64,000 nucleotides of DNA from JAOUEA01 sp963810945. GTDB taxonomy: Bacteria > Actinomycetota > UBA4738 > HRBIN12. Every line of letters begins with the position of its first letter. Within the stretch, counting starts at the first letter, position 1. The position numbers and the translations under genes are program-made. Shown one piece after another: positions 47,604-57,626 of this stretch. The stretch spans positions 186,001 to 250,000 of the forward strand of contig CAWEPI010000004.1 in NCBI GenBank assembly GCA_963810945.1. The letters run 5' to 3'. The notes under the pieces were generated by a model. The model did no database searches. It saw only the letters and a program-made list of their open reading frames with translations, and was not told the DNA's origin.

Positions 47604-48113
47604 ATGGGAGACGGGTCCGCCTGGGCGATCGAGGGGGCGCTCAACCCGTTCGTCCTGCGCGTCCACGTCCGCGTCTCGCTCACGGATCGCACGATCGAAC
47701 CGTGCCCGCCCGGCGTGGCGCCCGCCCCACTCGACCGACTGCTGGCGGTCGAGGAGATCCGCTCGCTCGACCTGCACCGCTATCGCGTCCGCGTGAACCT
47801 ACGACCGGGAGCTGGGCGCGCCGCCGTGACGCGCCGAGCCGGGGAGGTGCTCGGTGATGCCTGGGGCCCGGCCGTGGCCCTGCCGCCGGACCCGCTTCCG
47901 CGCGCGTTCGGTCATCCGTACGACGGCGCGAGGATCGTCGCGGAGAGCGCGGAGATGGCCCGAGTCTCGGGGGTGCGTGCGCTCGTGGCCGTCTTCGCCG
48001 CACCCGGCGTGGTCGAGGCCATCGCCGCCCCCGGGATGGTGCTCGTGCGGATCGGACGTCTCTTCGACTGGGAGGAGGCCGAGCCCGCCGTCGCCGCGGC
48101 GCTGGCTCAGTAG
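47604..48113 (+). CDS. Hypothetical protein (possibly Nfu N-like)
   Basis: A 169-residue cytoplasmic protein beginning MGDGSAWAIEGALNPFVLRVHV. The pattern NPFVLRVHVRVSL..APAPLDRLLAVEEIRSLDLHRYRVRVNL faintly resembles the N-terminal domain of Nfu scaffold proteins, but the C-terminal CxxC of Nfu is absent. The second half (VSGVRALVAVFAAPGVVEAIAAPGMVLVRIG) is an alpha/beta segment. I cannot assign a function. It ends 7 bp into the convergent phosphodiesterase gene. Confidence 0.55.
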   Translation: MGDGSAWAIEGALNPFVLRVHVRVSLTDRTIEPCPPGVAPAPLDRLLAVEEIRSLDLHRYRVRVNLRPGAGRAAVTRRAGEVLGDAWGPAVALPPDPLPRAFGHPYDGARIVAESAEMARVSGVRALVAVFAAPGVVEAIAAPGMVLVRIGRLFDWEEAEPAVAAALAQ

Positions 48114-50032
48114 GTGTCGGGCGTGTCCGGCATCGGGAAGTCGCCCTGCGGATATCGCGTCTCGCCGAAGGTCGTGAGATCGGTGTCCGCCAGCGTCGCC
48201 ATGTAGGTGGTGGCGAAGACCGCCGCGAATTCCTTCTCGTCGAGGTGCGCCTGCTCGACCGCGTCGCGGGGTACGTACGGCCCGAGGTTCTGGCGGTACC
48301 GGTAGTCCTTCAGCGAGGCCGCGACCTCCTCGACGGTGGCGCCGCCGTTGTCCCACAGACGCGCGGCATCCAGGTAGACCTCGTGCGGGACGACCTCCTG
48401 GACCACGCCGGTCACGCCGCTGAAGTGCTGCTCGATGTGGGCCTCGAGCTGGATCGGATCGAGGCGGACGCCGCCGGCCGAGTCCGGCAGCGGGCACTGC
48501 CCGTGGTCGGCGGTCACGATCAGCACGTAGTCCTCGGGGAACCGCTCGTCGAGCATCGCCACGAGCCGCCCGAGCTGCTCGTCGACGGCCTCGAGCTGCA
48601 GACCGGTCCACCGCGAGGCCATGCCGTAGACGTGACCGGTGTAGTCCGGTGCCTTGTAGTTGATGTAGAGCAGGTCGGGGGCCCCGCCCTCGCCGATGGG
48701 CTCGGCGTCGAAGGTGGCCTCGATCAGGTCACCCTGATACTTCACGATGGGAGGGCTGCAGCAGGGGGCCGCGGAGCCGGTGGGGGTGAACTCCGCGTCC
48801 CAGCCGGGGGAGACGAAGTCCGCCTGATGCTGCGCCAACACGTCGAGTCCGGGGACCGATGCGGGAAGCCGGAACAGATCGGGGTTGTGGGGATCCCACC
48901 GCCCGTCGCCGTCGTTCCAGTACACGCCGACGGGCTTGCTCCCGTCCGCGCGGTCCTTGCCCCCGTAGCCCAGCATCCCCATGTGCCACACCTGGTAACC
49001 GATCTCGCCGACCCACGCCTCGCCGCCGCTCCGCTCGTACCAGAGGTCCGCCAGCGTCGGCACGAGGAGGTCGCCCGGGTCCGCCATGCCGGGCTCCCGG
49101 TACGCCTTCCGCGGGGCCGCTCCGTCGCGGATGTTGTGGCCGGTGATCCCGTGCTGGAACGGGAACGTGCCCGTGCCGATCGACGCGTGCGCGCACGCGG
49201 TCACGGCGGGGAACGACCCCACGATGGCGTTGCGGTAGTTCGCGCCCTCACCCATCAACCGCTTGAGGTGGGGCCACTGGCCGCGGAAGTGGTCCAGCAC
49301 GTTCCAGCCGCCGCCGTCGAAGACGAACGTCACGACGACCTTCGGCGGCGCGGGTGCGGGGCCGTCGCCGAAGGGGGCCTGCGGGAGCCCGGGCAGCGTC
49401 CGGCCGGCCCGGTCGGCGGGCCAGTCGTCCATCCCGACGAACGCCGCCGCCGTGGGCGCGATGTCGGCCAGGGAGACGCGCTCGGTGTGGTCCTGGGCGA
49501 CGACGCGGCCCGGGGCGTGGACGACGAGCGGGACGCGCTCGAGGTACATCCAGGAGCTCGCGTGGCTGGTGCGGGGGTCCTGCGGCACGAGGCTGAGGGA
49601 TTCGTTCGCGTAGTTCGCGCTGTTGAAGGGCGCGAGCAGGAGCTGGAGGTCCCCGGAGCGCCCGGCATGGTAGGCGTTGCGCACGAGCTCCATGTACTCG
49701 GTCCCCATGTCGCGGGCCATCGCCTCCTGGACGGGGCGAGCGGCGGGACGCGCAGCCTTGCGGGCGCCCCAGCCGACGGCCGGTCCCGCGAAGGCCCACA
49801 CGAGCCCCGCCGCACCGGCGATCGTCAGGAACCGGCGACGGCTCGGGTCCGCGGGTTCGCCGGCGGACGGCCGCGTGACCGTGACGGCCACGACCATCCC
49901 CACGGCGCACACGACGAGTCCGGTTACGACGCCGAGGATCAGCGAGCCGGCGAAGCCCACGACGAGCCCCGCCACGCCGCCGATCGTGGCGCACAGGATC
50001 AGGGCACGCGTGTGCCGGTCGGGTTCACCCAT
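48107..50032 (-). CDS. Membrane-anchored type I phosphodiesterase/alkaline-phosphatase-like protein
   Basis: A 641-residue protein. Two N-terminal helices (residues 10-55) precede a twin-arginine-like motif PSRRRFLTIAGAAGLV (about residue 63) and a third hydrophobic stretch. The catalytic domain has the metal site VVVTFVFDGGGWNVLD, a probable nucleophile Thr in SFPAVTACAHASIGTG, and TADHGQ. HASIGTGTFPFQHGITGHNIRD is typical of the nucleotide pyrophosphatase/phosphodiesterase superfamily. It probably acts outside the membrane; the substrate is unknown. Four cysteines include an unusual CC pair (APCCSPP). Confidence 0.78.
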   Translation of the reverse strand: MGEPDRHTRALILCATIGGVAGLVVGFAGSLILGVVTGLVVCAVGMVVAVTVTRPSAGEPADPSRRRFLTIAGAAGLVWAFAGPAVGWGARKAARPAARPVQEAMARDMGTEYMELVRNAYHAGRSGDLQLLLAPFNSANYANESLSLVPQDPRTSHASSWMYLERVPLVVHAPGRVVAQDHTERVSLADIAPTAAAFVGMDDWPADRAGRTLPGLPQAPFGDGPAPAPPKVVVTFVFDGGGWNVLDHFRGQWPHLKRLMGEGANYRNAIVGSFPAVTACAHASIGTGTFPFQHGITGHNIRDGAAPRKAYREPGMADPGDLLVPTLADLWYERSGGEAWVGEIGYQVWHMGMLGYGGKDRADGSKPVGVYWNDGDGRWDPHNPDLFRLPASVPGLDVLAQHQADFVSPGWDAEFTPTGSAAPCCSPPIVKYQGDLIEATFDAEPIGEGGAPDLLYINYKAPDYTGHVYGMASRWTGLQLEAVDEQLGRLVAMLDERFPEDYVLIVTADHGQCPLPDSAGGVRLDPIQLEAHIEQHFSGVTGVVQEVVPHEVYLDAARLWDNGGATVEEVAASLKDYRYRQNLGPYVPRDAVEQAHLDEKEFAAVFATTYMATLADTDLTTFGETRYPQGDFPMPDTPDTY

Positions 50033-50092
50033 GGGTGAACCATTGTCCCAGAGGGTCCGCGTTCGGGTGGGAAGCGAGGTGTGGCGATCCCG

Positions 50093-51287
50093 TTACGAGC
50101 GCTTGCGCTCCGGGTCGAAGAAGGGGGTGCGCACCACCGTGGCGCCCACCTTGCCCCGTTCGCCCTCCACGCTCCACTCGACCGACAGACGGGTCCCGGG
50201 CTTCTCCTGCGCCTTGTCCACGGATCCGAAGCCCACCATCTTCTTGATCGTGGGACCCCAGGTGATCGAGGTGGCGCGCCCCACCTGGCGGCCGTCCTTG
50301 TAGACCGGGACGGCGTCGCGGTGGGTGAGGGGGCTGATGGCCGGCGCGAGCCCGTGCTTGGCGTACATCGCCTCGATGCCGCTCCAGTCGAGCTCGACGC
50401 CCACCAGACGCCGCGGCGGACCCCCGGCCTTCTGCTCGGCGAGCAGCGCCCGACGCCCGTTGAAGTCGGCGGCCTTGTTGAAGGCCACGAGGCGGCCCAG
50501 ACCCAGCTCGAAAGGCGAGTAAAGCTGTTCCTCGGAGACCGCGTGGCGGGCGCTCGTGTACTCGGCCTCGATCAGGATCAGGCCCGCCTCCACGCGACAG
50601 ACGTCCAAGGCGCGGATGCCCGCGGCGTGGATCCCGTAGCGCTGCCCGACGTCGAAGATCCTGTCCCAGACCGCCAGCGCTCCGTCCGTGGGCATCCAGA
50701 GCTCGTAGCCCCGGTCGCCGGTGTATCCGGTGCGCGTGACGTCGACGGGGACGCCGGCGATCTCGCTCATCCGGCGGCCGAAGTACTTCACGTCCGTCCA
50801 GTCGGCACCGGTGATCTCCTGCAGGACCTCGCGGGAAAGTCGCCCCTGGAGCGCGAGCGCGGCGGTCGTGTCGCTGATGTCGGCGACCTCCACGTCGAGG
50901 CCGGTCGCGTTCATCAGGAACCAGCGGTAGCAGGGATCCGCGGCCGTGATGCGGTAGCGGTCCTCCGCCAGGCGCGTCACGGTACCGTCGTCGAGGACCT
51001 TGCCCTCCTCGTCGCACCAGGGGGTGTAGTACGCCCGATCCATGGCGAGCTTGGTCATGTCCCGCGTCATCACGCGGTCGAGGAGCCGGAGGGCGTCGGG
51101 GCCGGAGACCTCGTACTTGTAGAGCGGGCTCACGTCGATCACGGCCGCCGCCTCTCGGACGGCGTTGTATTCGATGTCGTGGAAGTCGGCGTAGACGGCG
51201 GCGGAGAAGTAGCCGGCCCACTCACCCCAGGCGAGCCTGGTGTTCAGCTCCTTCTCGCGCTCGAAGAACGCGGTGCCGACGACTCAT
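50093..51287 (-). CDS. GcvT-family aminomethyltransferase-like protein (frameshifted at start)
   Basis: A 397-residue folate-binding GcvT-type protein after repair. It reads VVGTAFFEREKELNTRLAWGEWAGYFSAAVYADFHDIEYNAVREAAAVIDVSPLYKYEVSGPDAL, then DVTRTGYTGDRGYELWMP and RALDVCRVEAGLILIEAEY. The C-terminal barrel has VGRATSITWGPTIKK. ATG 51287 has GAGGAGG upstream but is one base out of frame (ATGA-GTC). Without repair the first start is GTG 51142, which would cut conserved sequence. No gcvH or gcvP is nearby, so it may be a stand-alone demethylase related to DmdA or dimethylglycine enzymes. Confidence 0.75.
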
Positions 51288-51361
51288 CCGGGCCTCCTCG
51301 CATCTGTGCTCGTCCTCGTGGGGCGCGCGCAGGCACCCCACCGGACCGTAGGGTAGCCGAC

Positions 51362-51440
51362 GCCGGCCTCCGGCCGGCTCGGGTCCCCGTGACTTCAGGT
51401 CAAGTGGTCGTTGGTGGGCCTCCACGACCCCGACTAGCAT
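51362..51440 (+). promoter_or_regulatory. Intergenic hairpins and promoter before crtI-like pair
   Basis: The 235-bp divergent gap holds GCCGGCC-TCC-GGCCGGC (51362-51378), GGTCGT/ACGACC (51406-51429) and TTGGTG (51411-51416) 18 bp from TAGCAT (51435-51440). The second inverted repeat overlaps the -35 and could be an operator. ACCGTA at 51345-51350 gives a minus-strand -10 TACGGT for the gcvT-like gene. Confidence 0.35.
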
Positions 51441-51522
51441 GGGCGATCGGCGCGTTGGCGCCCGTTCCCGTGGCGCGGACTGACCCCGAGTCACGGCACC
51501 GAAGCGACCGAAGGAGGATCCC

Positions 51523-53124
51523 GTGGCCAAGCGATACGACGCGGTCGTGATCGGTGGCGGGCACAACGGTCTCGTGAACGCCGCGTACCTGGCCAAGTCC
51601 GGGCTGAAGGTCCTCGTGCTGGAGCGCCGCCACATCCTGGGGGGCGCCACGCTCACCGAGGAGATCGTGCCCGGCTTCAAGTTCAGCGTCTTCAGCTACG
51701 TGGTGTCGCTGCTACGCCCCGAGATCATCCGGGAGCTCGAACTCCCCAAGCACGGCCTCGAGATCCTTCCGCTCGACGGCACGATCACGCCGCTCGAGGA
51801 CGACTACCTGTGGCGGGTGAACGACCACGGCAAGACGGTGCGCGAGCTCCGCCGCTGGAGCCTGAACGACGCCGAGGTCTACGAGGAGTACGGCTCGTTG
51901 ATGGCCGAGATGGGTCGCTTCATCAAACCGATCCTCTCGGTGCCGCCGCCCGACCCCGGCAAGATCAACCCGATGGAGTGGTTGCCGCTCACGGGCCTGG
52001 CCAAGGGCTTCAAGGATCTGCCGCGGAAGCTGCAGACCACGTTCATCCAGCTCATGACGATGAGCGCCGCCGACTTCCTCGAGCAGTGGTTCGAGACGGA
52101 GCCGCTGAAGGCGACGATGAGCGCCTCGGGCATCATCGGGACGTTCCAGGGCCCCCGTTCGCCCGGCACCGCCTACGTGCTGCTGCACCACTACATGGGC
52201 GAGATCGACGGCGCCTTCCGTGCGTGGGGCGTCCCTCGCGGCGGCACCGGCTCGGTGGCCTACGCGATCGCGAGCGCCGCCCTGGCCGAGGGCGTGGAGA
52301 TCCGCACCGAGGCGGGCGTGCGGGAGATCAAGACCCAGGGCGGCCGCGCGACCGGGCTCGTGCTGGAGTCGGGCGAGGAGATCGAGGCCGACGTGATCAT
52401 GTCCTCCCTCGACTCGCGACAGACCTTCATCAACCTGCTCCCCGAGAGCGCGCTCGACCCGACGTTCCGCGAGGAGGTGCTCCGCTACAAGTACCGGGGC
52501 TCCTCCGGCAAGGTGAACCTGGCCCTGAGCGGCCTCCCCGAGCTCGCCTGCAAGCCCGGCGTGGGGGAGTGGCTGCGGGGCGCCATCTCGTTCAGCCCGT
52601 CGCTCGACTACATGGAGCGCGCCTACGACGACGCCAAGTACGGGCGTCCCTCGAAGCGTCCCTACATCGACTGCATCATCCCGACGCTCGTCGACCCGAC
52701 GATGGCCCCCCCGGGCAAGCACGTGATGAGCTGCTTCGTGCAGTACGCCCCGTACCACCTCGAGGACGGCGCCCAGTGGGACGACGAGAAGCGCGAGGCC
52801 TTCGGCCAGAACGTGATCGACACGCTCGAGGAGCGCTTCCCGAACATCCGCTCGCTGATCGAGGGGCAGCAGTTCGTGACCCCCAAGGACATCGAGGACA
52901 TCACGGGCCTGTCGGAGGGGAACATCTTCGCCGGGGAGCTCTCCCTCGAGCAGCTCTTCTTCAACCGGCCGGTGCCGGGCTGGTCGCGCTACCGCACGCC
53001 CGTGAAGGACCTCTGGATGTGCGGGTCCGCCACGCATCCGGGCGGTGGGATCATGGGCGCCCCCGGGCGGATCGCGGCCCTCGAGTACCTGAAGGACAAG
53101 AAGCGCGGAAGGAGGGCGGCCTGA
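51523..53124 (+). CDS. CrtI/PYROXD2-like FAD-dependent oxidoreductase (copy 1)
   Basis: A 533-residue flavoprotein. The N-terminal dinucleotide fold YDAVVIGGGHNGLVNAAYLAKSGLKVLVLERR binds FAD. GAFRAWGVPRGGTGSVAYAIASAALAEGVEIRTEAGVREI and the late MCGSATHPGGGIMGAPGRIAA motif match the phytoene-desaturase-like family that includes PYROXD2. No phytoene synthase is near, so a carotenoid role is doubtful. GAAGGAGGAT lies 8 nt before the GTG. It is followed with TGATG overlap by a paralogue, and the two may form a heterodimer or use related substrates. Confidence 0.83.
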   Translation: MAKRYDAVVIGGGHNGLVNAAYLAKSGLKVLVLERRHILGGATLTEEIVPGFKFSVFSYVVSLLRPEIIRELELPKHGLEILPLDGTITPLEDDYLWRVNDHGKTVRELRRWSLNDAEVYEEYGSLMAEMGRFIKPILSVPPPDPGKINPMEWLPLTGLAKGFKDLPRKLQTTFIQLMTMSAADFLEQWFETEPLKATMSASGIIGTFQGPRSPGTAYVLLHHYMGEIDGAFRAWGVPRGGTGSVAYAIASAALAEGVEIRTEAGVREIKTQGGRATGLVLESGEEIEADVIMSSLDSRQTFINLLPESALDPTFREEVLRYKYRGSSGKVNLALSGLPELACKPGVGEWLRGAISFSPSLDYMERAYDDAKYGRPSKRPYIDCIIPTLVDPTMAPPGKHVMSCFVQYAPYHLEDGAQWDDEKREAFGQNVIDTLEERFPNIRSLIEGQQFVTPKDIEDITGLSEGNIFAGELSLEQLFFNRPVPGWSRYRTPVKDLWMCGSATHPGGGIMGAPGRIAALEYLKDKKRGRRAA

Positions 53125-54705
53125 TGGCGCGCACCGACGTCGTCGTCATCGGCGGGGGACACAACGGCCTCGTGGCCGCGGCCTACCTGGCCAAGGCCGG
53201 GCGGAAGGTCGTGCTGCTGGAGCGGGCCGAGGCGGTCGGGGGGATCCTGCGCAACACCGAGGTGGCGCCTGGGTTCACGGCGCCGGGGCTGATCCACACG
53301 GTGGGACGGCTGCGGAGCTCCGTGATCAAGGACCTCAAGCTCGAGGCCCGCGGGCTGCAGACGATCGCGCCCGACGTGCGCATGTTCGCGCCCCAGCTCG
53401 ACGGCCGCGGCATCACGTTCTGGGGTGCGGCCGAGCGCACCGCCGAGGAGCTGCGCCCCGGAAGCGGCGCCGACGCCGACGCGTACCTGCACTTCGACAA
53501 ACGGATCCGCGCCTTCGCGAGCTTCCTCGCGTACATCAACGTCATCACGCCCCCGGACCCGAAGACCCCTTCGCTCTCGGACGCGATCATGGGCCTCAAG
53601 CTCGGCAAGGCCTTCAAGGACCTCGGCGCGAAGACGGGGCGCGAGACGATCCGCGCGCTGCCGATGGCCGTGGCCGACCTGGTGCAGGAGACCTTCGAGG
53701 ACGAGGCGATCCGCGGGCCGCTCGCCACGCGCGGGGTGCTCTACACGGCGATGGGCGCCTGGGCCACCGGCACCGCGGCGGTGTTCATCAATGATTCGGC
53801 GGGCAACGATGGGGGAGCGGCCGGATCCACGGTCTTCGCCAAGGGCGGCACCGGCGCCCTCGCGGACGCGCTGGCGTCCGCCGCCCGCGGCTACGGGGTG
53901 GATGATGCGCACGGGCGTCGACGTCACCGAGATCCGCACGCACGACGGGCGCGTGGTCGGCGTGAGCACGGCGGACGGGCAGCAGATCGATGCGACCATC
54001 GTGGTCTCGGGGGCCGACCCCAAGTCGACGCTGCGTCTCTGCGATCCCGTGGAGCTCGGCCCGCACATGGTCTGGCGGGTGGGCAACATCCGTCAGCCGG
54101 GCGCCACCGCGAAGGTGAACCTGGCGCTCTCGGGGCTGCCCTCCTTCAACGGGGCGGACTCCGAGGAGCGTCTGAAGGGCCGCATCACCGTGGGGCTCTC
54201 GATCGACCACGTGGAGAGGGCGATGGACGCCGTGAAGTACGGCCACGTGGCGGAGGACCCGCTGATGGAGGCGACGATCCCCTCCTTGGTCGACCCGTCG
54301 CTCGCTCCCGAAGGCAAGCACGTGATGTCGATCGTGCTGCAGGCAGCCCCGCGCCACCTGCGCGATGGCGACTGGACCACGGAGAAGGATGGCGTCGGCG
54401 AGATCGCCGTGAAGTCGATGGAGCGGTTCGCTCCCGGGTTCGGCGAGCTGGTGGAGGCGCGCCAGGTGATCACGCCCGAGGAATTCGAGACCGACTACGG
54501 CCTGAGCGGCGGACACGCGTACCACGCCGAGCCGGGCCTCGACCAGTTCTTCGCCTGGCGGCCGCTGAACGGATACGCGCGCTACCAGATGCCGTTCCGC
54601 GGCCTCTACCTCGCGGGCTCGGGCGCACACCCCGGGGGCGGCATCACCGGTGCCCCGGGTGCCAATGCGGCGCGGCAGATCCTCGCGGACGCCAAGAAGA
54701 CGTAG
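53124..54705 (+). CDS. CrtI/PYROXD2-like FAD-dependent oxidoreductase (copy 2, frameshifted)
   Basis: A 526-residue paralogue of the preceding gene after repair. It has TDVVVIGGGHNGLVAAAYLAKAGRKVVLLERA at the start, GGTGALADALASAARGYGV before the break and MRTGVDVTEIRTHDGRVVG after it. The C-terminus has LAGSGAHPGGGITGAPGANAA. The break lies at about 53903 (GTGGATGATGCGC has one extra base). Its ATG overlaps the stop of copy 1. Tandem arrangement points to one enzyme system, but the substrate is unknown. Confidence 0.8.
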
Positions 54706-54715
54706 GGCGACCGCC

Positions 54716-55649
54716 TCACGGGCATGGACCGACGCTCACCTGGAGGCCGTGGTGGTCCGAGCCCGGGAGCGCGAAGGTCGACGGGTCGGCCGCGCACCAG
54801 CCGGGCGTGGTCCAGACGTGGTCGATCCGCAGGAAGAGCAGAGGCCACCAACCCCCGAAGTACGTCGAGGCAGCGAACGTGGAGGACCGCATCGCGTCGC
54901 GGAGCGGCCCGTCGTAGATCCGTTCGCTGGATGCCCGGTCCGACGTGTTGAAGTCGCCCGCCACCACGACGGGGAGCTCGCTCTTGGGCGGTGGCTGCCA
55001 CGATCGCGCGCGCGAAGGCCCGTTGGTCGGCGAACGTGCTGTAGTCGTGCAGCGGGTTCAGCGCGTGCGCCACGTACAGCACGAACGGGGCATCGGGCGC
55101 GTCCACGCGGATCCGCAGGATCCGGGAGCGCGGGAGACCCTGCGCCGGCATCAAGGCGAGCGGCCAGCGCGCGTGCACGCCCAGCTCGCCCACCACGACG
55201 CGGTAGGGCAACGCGTCGATGCCGTCCAGCCGCTGCCAGAAGGCGTCGTCCATCTCCACCGTGGCCAGGACGTCGACGGCCCGGGCCCGCAGGGCGGCGA
55301 TCGTGGCCTCCGGCGTGGGGTTCCCGTCGTAGACGTTGGCGGTCGCGATGCGGATCGCCGGATCCGGCGCCGAGCTCGCCTGGGGCAGCCGTGGGGCGAC
55401 GATCGTGCAGACGCACATCACGGCGGTGGATAGCGCGAACAGGAGGAGGAGGCGACGGCGGAGGATCGCCGCGATCGCGCCGAGAACGACGGCCACGAGC
55501 AGCACGATCGGCATCCCCACGGCGACCGGGTCCAGCACCTCGCTCGCCCGGTCGCGCACGAGGAACCACAGCCATGGGGCGGCGGCCAGGATCAGGCCGG
55601 CGGGCGTGAGCCATCGGCGACGCGGTGCGTCGGGGGAAGGTCCGGTCAT
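54716..55649 (-). CDS. Membrane-anchored endonuclease/exonuclease/phosphatase-family protein (frameshifted)
   Basis: A 310-residue protein after repair. Three helices at residues 15-85 (LTPAGLILAAAPWLWFL, VGMPIVLLVAVVLGAIAAIL, LLLFALSTAVMCVCTIV) precede an EEP domain. That domain has IRIATANVYDGNP, VDVLATVEMDD, FVLYVAHAL, VVAGDFNTS and the final GSDHHGLQVSV, all metal and phosphate ligands. The frame breaks at about 54975 (GCTCCCCGTCG, one extra C). The active site would face outward. The substrate may be a phosphodiester or phospholipid. Convergent with the flavoprotein pair, 10 bp apart. Confidence 0.78.
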
Positions 55650-55711
55650 CGGCCGACCAGCCTATCGGGGCCCATGTCCCGTCCACATCCGCCGTATGGC
55701 AAGCTCTCGCC

Positions 55712-56746
55712 ATGAGCGACGCACCCGACTTCCGGCTGGAGCACTCCGAACTCCGCGGCGAGGACGAGTTCACCGAGTACGCCAACACCGACCTGCCCTA
55801 CTACTCCGATTGGCACGGGTCGTTCGAGAAGCTGCCCTGGGCCACCGACGACGAGAGCCTCCGCGCGGCCGAGGCCGATGTGGCCATCGTGGGAGCGCCG
55901 TTGGACGAGGGTGTCTCTTCGCGCCCGGGCGCCCGGTTCGGACCGCGCGCGATCCGCATGGCGCCCACCGTCTGGGGCTCCGAGTCCGCCTGGTCGATCC
56001 AGCTGGAGACGGCGCCCTACGCCAACCTGAAGGTGGTGGACGCGGGCGACGCGCCGATCGTGCCGACCCGGTTCGAGCGCGCCCTCCGCGTGATCCACGA
56101 GAAGGTCTTCCGGGTGGCCGAGGCCGGCGCCGTCCCGATCGTGCTGGGCGGGGACCACTCCATCACGTTCCCGAGCGCCGCTGCGATATCCCGCCACCTC
56201 TGGCCTCGCAAGGTGGGGATCGTGCACTTCGACGCGCATGCCGACACGGGTGCCGACCAGTGGGGGAACCTCTACGGGCACGGCGAGCCGATGCGGCGCC
56301 TGATCGAGGAGGGATGGGTGGACGGCCCCAACTTCGTGCAGGTGGGGCTGCGGGGCTACTGGCCCGAGAAGGAGACGTTCGACTGGATGCGCGAGCAGGG
56401 CCTGCGCTGGCACACGATGGTCGAGATCGAGGAGCGCGGCGCCGAGGCGGTGATCGCCGACGCGATCGCGGAGGCGCTCGACGGCCCGGACTGCATCTAC
56501 CTCTCCGTGGACATCGACGTGGTGGACCCGGGCATGGCGCCCGCGACCGGCACGCCGGAGTCGGGCGGGATGCTCGCACGCGAGCTCTTGCGCGCCGTGC
56601 GGCAGATCGTGGGGTCCGTTGACCTCGTGGGCATGGACCTGGTCGAGGTCGCGCCGCCGTACGACCATGCCGAGATCACGGCGATCCTCGCGCACCGCGT
56701 CGTGATGGAGGCGATCAGCGCGCTCGGCAAGAAGCGGAACGGCTGA
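55712..56746 (+). CDS. Agmatinase/ureohydrolase family protein
   Basis: A 344-residue ureohydrolase with the binuclear manganese motifs GGDHS, HFDAHADTG and SVDIDVVDPGMAPATGTPE. GAPLDEGVSSRPGARFGPRAIR is typical of agmatinase and guanidino-acid hydrolases rather than arginase. It releases urea from a guanidino compound. The substrate (agmatine, guanidinobutyrate or other) is not determined by these motifs. CAAGCT (55700-55705) ends 6 nt before the ATG and could be a leaderless -10. Confidence 0.87.
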   Translation: MSDAPDFRLEHSELRGEDEFTEYANTDLPYYSDWHGSFEKLPWATDDESLRAAEADVAIVGAPLDEGVSSRPGARFGPRAIRMAPTVWGSESAWSIQLETAPYANLKVVDAGDAPIVPTRFERALRVIHEKVFRVAEAGAVPIVLGGDHSITFPSAAAISRHLWPRKVGIVHFDAHADTGADQWGNLYGHGEPMRRLIEEGWVDGPNFVQVGLRGYWPEKETFDWMREQGLRWHTMVEIEERGAEAVIADAIAEALDGPDCIYLSVDIDVVDPGMAPATGTPESGGMLARELLRAVRQIVGSVDLVGMDLVEVAPPYDHAEITAILAHRVVMEAISALGKKRNG

Positions 56747-56751
56747 TCGCT

Positions 56752-57601
56752 GTGGACGGCGACCACCGGCAGGAGCTGGACGACAACCGCAAGCTCTGGG
56801 ACGCCTGGACCGCGATCCACACGACGGGCGACTTCTACGACGTCCGGCGCTTCCGCGACGACCCGGACGACGTGCGGATCGAGGCGTGGGAGCGCGACGA
56901 GGTGGGCGACGTCACCGGGAGGTCGCTGCTGCACGTGCAGTGTCACTTCGGCCTCGACACGTTGTCGTGGGCGCGCCTCGGGGCGGCGCGCGTCACGGGC
57001 GTGGACTTCAGCGAGCCGGCGATCGCGTTCGCCCGGGAGCTGGCCGCGGAGGTGGGCCTGGCGAACCGATCGCGCGTTCGTGGTCTCCGACGTGTACGCA
57101 CTCCCCGGGCCCCTCGAGGGCGAGACCTTCGATGTCGTGTACACGGGCCGCGGGGCCCTGGGATGGCTACCCGACCTCGACCCGTGGGCCGAGGCGGTGG
57201 CGGGCCTCGTGAAGCCGGGCGGCATCTTCTACATCCACGAGGGACACCCCGTGCTGTGGGCGCTCGAGGACGAGGCCGACGATCTCGTGCCCGGCGAGGT
57301 GCGCGTCGCGTACGACTACTGGGGCGGGGAGACGCTGACCTTCCCGGTCCAGGGCTCCTACGCCGACCCCGACGCGGACGTCGACGCGGACGTGGAGCAC
57401 GGCTGGAACCACTCGCTGGGCGAGATCGTCACGGTGCTGGCGCGCAGCGGCCTGCGGATCGAGCTCCTCGACGAGAAACGGCAGCTGGGCTGGCCGGTCC
57501 CGTTCCTGGTGCCCGACGGCGAGGGCCACCACGTCTGGCCGCCGGGGATGGGCGGCTCACTCCCGCTGATGTATTCGCTGCGCGCGCGCAAGGACCCTTG
57601 A
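56752..57601 (+). CDS. SAM-dependent methyltransferase (frameshifted)
   Basis: A 282-residue class I methyltransferase after repair. LLHVQCHFGLDTLSWARLGAARVTGVDFSEPAIAFARELAAEVGL forms the SAM site. After the break, FVVSDVYALPGPLEGETFDVVYTGRGALGWLPDLDPWAEAVAGLVKPGG completes the fold. The break is at about 57072 (TCGCGCGTTC, one extra base). It starts GTG 5 bp after the ureohydrolase stop, so the two are probably cotranscribed. The substrate is unknown. Confidence 0.77.
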
Positions 57602-57622
57602 GCCGCCCACCCTCAAGGCGGC
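57602..57622 (+). terminator. Short GC hairpin after the methyltransferase gene
   Basis: GCCGCC (57602-57607) and GGCGGC (57617-57622) form a 6-bp stem with a 9-nt loop directly after the stop. There is no T run, so this is a weak candidate. Confidence 0.3.
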
Positions 57623-57626
57623 GACG

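Noticed and set aside
51523..54705. Carotenoid biosynthesis cluster
   Set aside because: The two CrtI-like proteins match the PYROXD2-type branch and there is no phytoene synthase, cyclase or prenyltransferase nearby.
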